A stretch of 64,000 bases of DNA from Sphingomonadaceae bacterium. GTDB taxonomy: Bacteria; Pseudomonadota; Alphaproteobacteria; Sphingomonadales; Sphingomonadaceae. The notes beneath the pieces were generated by a model, which saw nothing but the letters and a program-made list of their open reading frames with translations, did no database searches and had not been told where the DNA came from. The stretch is from NCBI GenBank assembly GCA_009926135.1, contig RFPL01000013.1, positions 1-64,000 on the forward strand, in the 5' to 3' direction. Of the stretch, positions 58,062-64,000 are shown piece after piece. The translations under genes and the position numbers were made by a program. Every line of letters starts with the position of its first letter. The stretch's first letter is position 1.

Positions 58062-61000
58062 GTGCTCGCCGCGCTCAACGCCTACCTTGGCGTGACGCCC
58101 AGCTTCACTGTCTCGAAGTCGGCCGCGGCTTCGGTCGTGGAAGGTGGCTCGCTGGCCTATACGATTGGCATCGGCAATTCCGGCGGCGGCGTGTCCGGGA
58201 CTTCGGTGACAGTGCAGGACGCCCTGCCGAGCGGCGCCAGCTTCGTCTCTGCCAGCGCCGGCACGGGCGTGAGTGGAGTTTCGTGCAGCCAGTCAGGCCA
58301 GAACGTCAATTGCACTGCCACCCTGTCAGGCGGGATCGCGGCCTATTCGGCCAATGGTGCAGCTTCGTTCACGATCAACACCACGGCTCCGACCACGGGC
58401 ACTTCGATCACCAATTACGTATCGGTCGATCCGAATGGCACCAATAGCCCGTCCAGCGCGGCGGGTTGCGTATCAGCGACCTGCGCAAGCGCTACAACGG
58501 CCATCGCTGGTTCTGGCGTAATTTCCGGCACCTTCCGGCGAACCAACGGCAATGCCGTGTCGGGTGCAACGGTGAACTTGCTCAATTCCAGCGATACGGT
58601 GCTGGCGTCTGCCACCACCAATGCCTCGGGCGCCTATCAGTTTACCGGACTGCGGGCCGGCTCCTACGGCGTGCGCTTCATCTCGAACGGTTCGGACAAG
58701 GGCAAGGCCAAGAGCAACTCAGGCAATGCCAGCGGCGAATATATCCGGGGCATCACCGTCTCGACCGGAGGCAGCGTGACCGGAGCCGACGCTGTGGCGG
58801 TTGACCCGGCCGGGGTGGTCTATAATTCCACGACCCGAGCAGCGGTGGCCGGCGCGACTGTCCAGTTCCTCTACAACGGCACCCTGGTGAACAATACCTG
58901 GCTGGATCAGACCCTGGGTGGCCAGAACAGCCAGACCACCGGAAGCGATGGCAAATACAGCTTCGTGCTCAACAGCACGGCGCAGAGCGGAACCTATACC
59001 ATCGCGGTGACGGCCCCGACGGGCTATTCTTTCCAGAGCACGACGATCCCAGCCAGTTCGGGGCCCTATGATCCGGGCCTCGGCGGTGGTTTCGTCGCGA
59101 TCCAGCCGCAGAGCACCGCGCCAACCGGGTCGGACAGCACGACCTATTACCTGGGCTTCAGCTTCACGATCGGGACCACTTCGGCCACGACCTCGAACGG
59201 GGTGATCAACAACCATATCCCGCTCGATCCGGTGCGCACGGTGTCTATTGCCAACACCGCCAATGCGGCCGAACCATCGACCAACGGGTCAATGACGGTC
59301 TCGCTCAGCGCTGAGTCGGGAACCGATACTGTGGTGAGCTACTCAGTCGGCGGGACCGCCACGGCGGGCACGGACTATACCGCTCTGTCCGGCTCCATCA
59401 CCATTCTGGCCGGCCAGACCTCCGCCACGCTCAGCATTCCGGTGCTGGACGACAACGCGAACGATCCTGGCGAAACCGTGGTGGTGACCCTGACCGGCGT
59501 GACCAGCGGATCGGCAGAACTGAGCGCCAATGCGGCTAGCATCGTCGCGACCAACACGATCACCGACAACGAGGGCAACAATCCGCCCAGCTTCACCAAT
59601 ACCAACAGCGTTGGGACCGGGAATGCCCCGGCCTACAGCTTCAGCTATGCCGAGAACTCTGCTACCACGGCAACGCTCGGCACGATCTCGGCCAGCGATC
59701 CCGAAGGGGCGACGCTCACCTACAGCCTGACCGGCGGCAACACCGACGGCTGGTACACGATCAATTCGAGTACTGGCGTCATCACCCTGACCGCCACTGG
59801 CGCCGCCTCGCTGGCCAACGATTTCGAAACGACGCCCAACAGCCGCACGCTGACCGTGTCGGTGTCGGACGGCTCGCTTGCGACGACGATCGAAGTCATC
59901 CTCACCGAGACCAACGTCAACGATGTTGCCCCGGCGTTTACCAACACGAACGCGACGGGCACGACCAATGCCGCGTCGTACAGCTTCGACTATGCCGAGA
60001 ACACCGCCAGCGGCACGACGCTTGGCACGGTTTCGGCCAGCGATGCCGAAGGCGATGCCCTGACTTTCGCGATCACCGGCGGTGATCCGAACGGCTGGTT
60101 CACGGTCAATTCCAGCACCGGGGCAATCAGCCTGACCAGCGCTGGCGCGGCCTCGCTCGCCAACGATTTCGAGACGACGCCCAACAGCCGCGTTCTGACT
60201 GTGACCGTCTCGGACGGGACCAACAGCACGGTGATTGAGGTCAAGCTGAACGAGACCAATGCCAACGATGGCGCGCCGTCCTTCACCGGCACCAACGCGA
60301 CCGGCACCGGCAACGCGCCGTCCTATAGCTTCAGCTATGCCGAGAACTCGGCGGCCGGAGCCACCCTGACGACGCTTAGCGCGAGCGATCCCGACGGCAA
60401 CACGCTGACCTACAGCCTGACCGGCGGCAATGCCGAGGGGTGGTATGCGATCAATGCCAGCACCGGGGTGATAACCCTCACCGCCACTGGTGCAGCCTCG
60501 CTGGCGAACGACTTCGAGGCCACCCCGAACACGCGGGTCCTGACCGCAGCAGTGTCCGATGGCAGCAACACGACCACGATCGAGGTCAGGCTCAGCGAGA
60601 CCAACGTCAACGATGGCACGCCGGTCTTCACCGGCACCAACGCGACCGGCACTGGTAATGCCCCGGCCTACAGCTTCGACTATGCCGAGAATGCCGCCGC
60701 CGGAACCAGCCTGGCGACGCTGGCCGCCAGCGATGCCGATGGCGATACGATGAGCTACGCCCTAACCGGCGGCAACACCGACGGCTGGTACGCCATCAAT
60801 GCCAGCACCGGCGTGATCACCCTGACCGCCACTGGCGCCACCTCGCTCGCCAACGATTTCGAGCAGACCCCCAATACCCGCGTGCTTACGGCAGCCGTTT
60901 CGGACGGGACCAACAGCACCACGATCGAGGTCAACCTGAACGAAACCAACCTCAACGATGGCGCACCGGCCTTTACCGGGACCAACGCGACTGGCACCGG

Positions 61001-63050
61001 CAACGCTCCGGCCTATGGGTTTGCCTACGCCGAAAACTCGGCCAGCGGGACAAGTCTGGGTGCAGCAGCGGCAACCGATCCGGAGGGGGATGTGATCACC
61101 TACAGCATCACGGCCGGTAACGCGGATAGCTGGTATGCGATCAATTCCGGTACCGGCGTCATCACGCTGACTGCCGCCGGAGCCTCCTCGCCAGCCAACG
61201 ATTTCGAGGTTGCACCAAATAGCCGCACCATCACCGTTACGGCGAGTGACGGCACCAACAGCACGGGAATCGAAGTCCGTCTGGATGAGACGGACCAGGC
61301 TGACGTCGCGCCGGTCATCACCGGGCCCAGCCGGGCGCCCGGGGCAGCCATTGACGTGATCTCGGTCAACGAGAACCAGACGATGGTCACCCGCGTCACG
61401 GCCGACAAGGTCGTCAACTGGTCGATCACGGGTGGGAGCGAATCGGTCAAGTTTGCAATTGCAGCCGATGGCGCGATCACGTTCCAGAGCGCGCCAGACT
61501 TCGAACGGCCGACGGACAGCGATACCAACAACACCTATATCCTGACGATCACTGCGACTGATCCGGCCAGCGGCACAGCCAGCACGCAGACGATCACCGT
61601 GACCGTGCTGGATATAGACGACCTTGCTCCGCTGATCACCGGCCCCAGCGGCGGCCCAGGCGCTGCCACTTCGGCGATCACGATCAACGAAGGGCTCACT
61701 GCGGTTTCGACCTTTGCCGCCAGTGAAGCCGTCACATGGTCGCTAGACGGGGGCAGCGATGCTGCCAGCTTCCGGATCGACCCACGCACCGGTGCGCTGG
61801 TGTTCATTGCCGCGCCGGACTTTGAAACGCCGACCGACAGCGATCGCAACAATACCTATGTGGTGCGGATCAAGGCGGTCGATACGGCCGGGAACATCAG
61901 CTACCAGGTGCTGACTGTCACCGTGGCCAATGTCGATGAGATCGGCCACAAGCTCGCCCAGATCGGGGACAAGCTTCGCGCCGGCCTGCGCACCCATGCG
62001 GTTCATGGACTGAGCGACATGCTGAGCTTCAACGAATCGCTGATGCGCGCAGGCAATGACGAAAACTGTGACGCTCCCAAGGCCCGGTCCGGGCTGTCAG
62101 GTGCCGCCAATGCCAACCAGTCGGGCGGGCAGGCCAAGCTCGACTATAGCGAGCGCCTCACCGAATGTGGTCGGCGCCATCAGCTGTTTGCCGACTTCGG
62201 GTTGAACTATTCCAAGCTGGGCGGAAACTGGACCTCGCGGATGTTTGCCAGCCTGCGTTTCGAAAGCCGGATCGACGCCGACCTGACGCTTGGCGCGGCA
62301 GTGATTGCCTCGCAGGCCAGCGACACGCTGGGAGGCTTTGCGCACAGCAAGATCTCGGACAATAGCCTGCAGCTGAACGCTTATGCGCGCTATCGCCTGA
62401 GCGACCGCCTGCGCACCGGGGCCTTCGCCGGTCTCGGCCGCGCCAATTACGATTTCGGCCTGGCCGAAAGCGATGGGTTCGTGCTCGACGGAACGATGAA
62501 GGGTCAGCGCCAGGTCTATGGCTGGATGCTGAGCGGCGATTTCAACATCGCCGATACCATCGTCACCACCGATGCGATCGTCTCGCACGCCCGCGAAAAG
62601 CTTGGCTCGGCGACCCTGGCCGCGCGCTACCTGGGCGAAAACCGCTCGGGCATCGCCTTCGCAGTCGGCTCGGTCGACACGACCCGGATCAGCGTGCCGC
62701 TGACTGCACCGATCCAGTTGACCGGCAACGAGGCGCTTGGCAGTTCGGCGCGCCTGCTGCTGAGCCCGGGCCTGCTGTGCGAGGACAATGACGTCGAAGT
62801 GTCGTCGCTGCGGTGCGGCTACCAGGTGGGGGCCAAGCTGGTTGCCAATGATGGTGGTCGCAACCGGTTCTACGCCGACTACCGCTGGGAAAGCGTGGCT
62901 GGCACGCGCCGCTCGCTGATTGGCCTCGGCTATGCCTTCCGCCTCGGCGACAATGACGGGCTGGAGCTGGCATTGGAAGCCAATCGCGAACTCGGCGGAA
63001 CGATGGGCCGGGGCAACCGGGCGCTGGTGGCGATCCGGCTCGCCCATTGA
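58062..63050 (+). CDS. giant autotransporter-like adhesin (DUF11, Calx-beta, cadherin-like repeats, C-terminal barrel)
   Basis: 1,662 residues from the first possible start (GTG 58062, no ribosome site); the frame is open back to the TGA at 57882. Counted from 57558, the domains are: a DUF11-like repeat (about 182-310), two carboxypeptidase-like/SdrD-B folds (about 315-490), a Calx-beta domain (about 560-670), five cadherin-like repeats of exactly 115 residues (679-1253), two diverged cadherin-like domains (to about 1465), and a C-terminal beta-barrel (about 1541-1830). It lacks a signal peptide of its own, so export depends on the upstream segment. Probable role: surface adhesion or aggregation. 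Confidence 0.8.
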   Translation: MLAALNAYLGVTPSFTVSKSAAASVVEGGSLAYTIGIGNSGGGVSGTSVTVQDALPSGASFVSASAGTGVSGVSCSQSGQNVNCTATLSGGIAAYSANGAASFTINTTAPTTGTSITNYVSVDPNGTNSPSSAAGCVSATCASATTAIAGSGVISGTFRRTNGNAVSGATVNLLNSSDTVLASATTNASGAYQFTGLRAGSYGVRFISNGSDKGKAKSNSGNASGEYIRGITVSTGGSVTGADAVAVDPAGVVYNSTTRAAVAGATVQFLYNGTLVNNTWLDQTLGGQNSQTTGSDGKYSFVLNSTAQSGTYTIAVTAPTGYSFQSTTIPASSGPYDPGLGGGFVAIQPQSTAPTGSDSTTYYLGFSFTIGTTSATTSNGVINNHIPLDPVRTVSIANTANAAEPSTNGSMTVSLSAESGTDTVVSYSVGGTATAGTDYTALSGSITILAGQTSATLSIPVLDDNANDPGETVVVTLTGVTSGSAELSANAASIVATNTITDNEGNNPPSFTNTNSVGTGNAPAYSFSYAENSATTATLGTISASDPEGATLTYSLTGGNTDGWYTINSSTGVITLTATGAASLANDFETTPNSRTLTVSVSDGSLATTIEVILTETNVNDVAPAFTNTNATGTTNAASYSFDYAENTASGTTLGTVSASDAEGDALTFAITGGDPNGWFTVNSSTGAISLTSAGAASLANDFETTPNSRVLTVTVSDGTNSTVIEVKLNETNANDGAPSFTGTNATGTGNAPSYSFSYAENSAAGATLTTLSASDPDGNTLTYSLTGGNAEGWYAINASTGVITLTATGAASLANDFEATPNTRVLTAAVSDGSNTTTIEVRLSETNVNDGTPVFTGTNATGTGNAPAYSFDYAENAAAGTSLATLAASDADGDTMSYALTGGNTDGWYAINASTGVITLTATGATSLANDFEQTPNTRVLTAAVSDGTNSTTIEVNLNETNLNDGAPAFTGTNATGTGNAPAYGFAYAENSASGTSLGAAAATDPEGDVITYSITAGNADSWYAINSGTGVITLTAAGASSPANDFEVAPNSRTITVTASDGTNSTGIEVRLDETDQADVAPVITGPSRAPGAAIDVISVNENQTMVTRVTADKVVNWSITGGSESVKFAIAADGAITFQSAPDFERPTDSDTNNTYILTITATDPASGTASTQTITVTVLDIDDLAPLITGPSGGPGAATSAITINEGLTAVSTFAASEAVTWSLDGGSDAASFRIDPRTGALVFIAAPDFETPTDSDRNNTYVVRIKAVDTAGNISYQVLTVTVANVDEIGHKLAQIGDKLRAGLRTHAVHGLSDMLSFNESLMRAGNDENCDAPKARSGLSGAANANQSGGQAKLDYSERLTECGRRHQLFADFGLNYSKLGGNWTSRMFASLRFESRIDADLTLGAAVIASQASDTLGGFAHSKISDNSLQLNAYARYRLSDRLRTGAFAGLGRANYDFGLAESDGFVLDGTMKGQRQVYGWMLSGDFNIADTIVTTDAIVSHAREKLGSATLAARYLGENRSGIAFAVGSVDTTRISVPLTAPIQLTGNEALGSSARLLLSPGLLCEDNDVEVSSLRCGYQVGAKLVANDGGRNRFYADYRWESVAGTRRSLIGLGYAFRLGDNDGLELALEANRELGGTMGRGNRALVAIRLAH
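59592..61316 (+). repeat. five tandem 345-bp cadherin-like coding repeats
   Basis: Copies begin at 59592, 59937, 60282, 60627 and 60972, each with the F-T-(N/G)-T-N start, TGNAPAYSF, YAEN, ASD and NDFE motifs. The period is 345 bases without a single indel. Copies 3-5 look closest to each other in DNA, suggesting recent duplication or gene conversion. Confidence 0.9.
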
Positions 63051-63107
63051 CCGCGGAAACGTAGCAGATCGTGCGGGACAGCCGTCGCGATCTGCTGCGT
63101 TTCGCGG
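63051..63107. terminator. long inverted repeat after the adhesin (possible bidirectional terminator)
   Basis: The 21-base arm at 63051-63071 pairs with the 20-base arm at 63088-63107, with one bulged base and one G-T pair around a 16-base loop. It begins right after the adhesin stop and lies between convergent genes. There is no T-run, so termination would rely on the stem or on Rho. Confidence 0.5.
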
Positions 63108-63146
63108 AATTCATGTCGGCATCAAGCCGGCACCACTTGCACCTGT

Positions 63147-63503
63147 TCAAGCCGCCTGCTTGAATTCAAGGGATGGTCCCCGCCTGCCGCGTTCCCGGCC
63201 GCGCTTGGGTTCGGGCTGTTGCATCAGGCGATAGCCAAAATTGACGCGCGAGGGGATGTGAAACTCGCCCACCTTGGCGCGCAAGCGGCGCATGGTGTGA
63301 TAGATCATGCCTTCGGTGAATTCCGGCTCAAGCCCGGGATCGGGCCAGAGCCATTCGATCATCTCTTCCTTGCTGACCGGATTGGGGCAGCGCAGCATCA
63401 GTAGCAGCAGGGCTTCGATCTCGTATTCCGTCAGTTTCACGGTGAAGCCTGAGACCGTGCATTCGCTTCGCAAATACTGCGGCCAGGTCATGCTTACCGC
63501 CAT
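63147..63503 (-). CDS. winged-helix transcriptional regulator (OmpR/PhoB-type DNA-binding domain only)
   Basis: A protein of about 118 residues consisting of one trans_reg_C-type winged helix. It contains LTEYEIEALLLLMLRCPNPVSKEEMIEWLWPD, the recognition-helix region MIYHTMRRLRAKVG, and the wing (SRVNFGYRLM), followed by a basic PEPKRGRERGRRG tail. There is no receiver domain. ATG 63503 or ATG 63491 are possible starts; neither has its own ribosome site, and a strong AGGAGGAGG drives a short out-of-frame leader peptide ending two bases before 63491. It is convergent with the adhesin gene and may regulate it (inference). Confidence 0.75.
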   Translation of the reverse strand: MAVSMTWPQYLRSECTVSGFTVKLTEYEIEALLLLMLRCPNPVSKEEMIEWLWPDPGLEPEFTEGMIYHTMRRLRAKVGEFHIPSRVNFGYRLMQQPEPKRGRERGRRGPSLEFKQAA

Positions 63504-63526
63504 GGCCCGATCAACCCTGATGTCAT
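63494..63526 (-). CDS. possible ten-residue leader peptide upstream of the regulator
   Basis: ATG at 63526 to TAA at 63494 encodes MTSGLIGPWR. AGGAGGAGG stands five bases before it, the strongest ribosome site in the region. Its stop is two bases before the ATG at 63491 in the regulator frame, a geometry suited to translational coupling. Not proven to be translated. Confidence 0.35.
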   Translation of the reverse strand: MTSGLIGPWR

Positions 63527-63927
63527 TGTTGCCTCCTCCTGCGCCCCCGCAGCCTGCGATCCCTTCTCGCCACGGCTCGTGTAACAGTGCGATCACGGCC
63601 CGCCCGCTTCGGACAAAAACGTACCGGAACTGGGGGAGGCAACGGGTTTGGCATATTCGGCAAATACTTGTGTGAGGCCCGAACCGACTGGTGCCAATGT
63701 GGCAATCGGTTGGCGGTCAGTTTGGTTGCGATTCTGGCGAGCTGCGTGGAACCAACGGGAACTTCGTGGTTCGCCGAAATCCACGCCATTTGCGCGGCGC
63801 GATGGATAGATTTGTACCGTGTTCAAGTAACTGAAAATGATTCACTTTTTCGAGTGTCTGCCAAATGGGCGGGAATACTGAGATTTTGCGCTTGAATCAC
63901 TGAATTGAATGTGATTCTAAGTTAACC
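63527..63927. other. gene-free, lower-GC region at the window end
   Basis: About 400 bases with falling GC and no convincing coding frame. The short frames here lack ribosome sites and codon bias. It probably holds the promoters of the regulator and of the next gene to the right. Confidence 0.4.
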
Positions 63928-64000
63928 ATGGGTGGGCGAAACGAACCGAGTGTCTTGAACCAGAATGTGCGGCAGGCTTCGCCCCTTGTCGGCTTGCTGT
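63928..64000 (+). CDS. possible start of a gene running off the window
   Basis: ATG at 63928 opens a frame to the window end, beginning MGGRNEPSVLNQNVRQASP. GC rises again to coding levels. There is no clear ribosome site, and 24 codons are too few to identify a product. Included as a weak candidate only. Confidence 0.25.
   Translation, partial: MGGRNEPSVLNQNVRQASPLVGLL

Noticed and set aside
59592..61316. CRISPR-like repeat array
   Set aside because: The repeats are 345 bases long, coding, in frame and without spacers; they encode cadherin-like domains.
63593..63895. Short open frames on both strands near the right end
   Set aside because: They lack ribosome sites and the codon bias of the genome and show no conserved motif.

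Overview
The window is GC-rich (by eye about 65%) chromosomal DNA from an alphaproteobacterium, most likely of the order Sphingomonadales (Sphingomonadaceae or Erythrobacteraceae). Evidence: core gene orders typical of that group (rpsB-tsf, pyrH-frr-uppS-cdsA-dxr-rseP-bamA-skp-fabZ, ppiD-trpE...trpGDC-moaC-moeA-lexA, tpiA-secG-pyrG), alphaproteobacterial LexA boxes (GAAC-N7-GAAC) upstream of lexA, CtrA-like boxes, and a bamA/fabZ locus without the lpxD/lpxA/lpxB lipid A genes, as expected where glycosphingolipids replace LPS. Nearly everything is housekeeping. No transposon, prophage, CRISPR array or rRNA gene was found.

Layout. 1-4.8 kb: 3' end of addA and trxA, facing a minus-strand run rlmB, a lipoprotein, argJ and an IMPase-family phosphatase. 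4.8-8 kb: tRNA-Tyr, a KAS III-type synthase, and psd-pssA for phosphatidylethanolamine. 8.2-20.7 kb: translation and envelope genes (rpsB, tsf, an aldo/keto reductase, pyrH, frr, uppS, cdsA, dxr, rseP, bamA, skp-like, fabZ, rpmE). 20.9-27.1 kb: tRNA-His, an amino-acid dehydrogenase and the cytochrome c maturation genes ccmCDEFGHI. 27.2-29.1 kb: kup. 29.2-36.1 kb: an accessory-looking group made of a membrane-anchored coiled-coil protein, an Hpt-like protein without its phospho-histidine, two proteins of unknown function, and a histidine-kinase-like protein without its H-box histidine. 36.2-41.8 kb: gltA, gltX, comEC, lexA. 41.9-51.6 kb: moeA, moaC, trpCDG, two alpha/beta hydrolases, trpE and ppiD, all on the minus strand. 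51.8-57.2 kb: tpiA, secG, pyrG, a small heat-shock gene with a likely RNA thermometer, grxC, a nitrilase-family gene, a DUF1178 gene and tRNA-Arg. 57.2-64 kb: a less GC-rich stretch, a very large repeat-containing autotransporter-like adhesin, and a small winged-helix regulator.

The points most worth a second look are: (1) the adhesin gene is interrupted by one in-frame TGA (57882-57884) that separates the signal peptide from about 1,720 codons of passenger and beta-barrel in the same frame; (2) the 29-36 kb group combines a TipN-like coiled-coil architecture, two phosphorelay-like proteins that both lack the phosphorylatable histidine, and two CtrA-like boxes, so it may be an undescribed polarity or cell-cycle module; (3) a predicted ROSE-type thermometer and RpoH-like promoter in front of the hsp20 gene; (4) a MetX-like hydrolase and a proline iminopeptidase inserted inside the trp cluster. 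Function calls rest on motifs and gene context read by eye; no database search was run.
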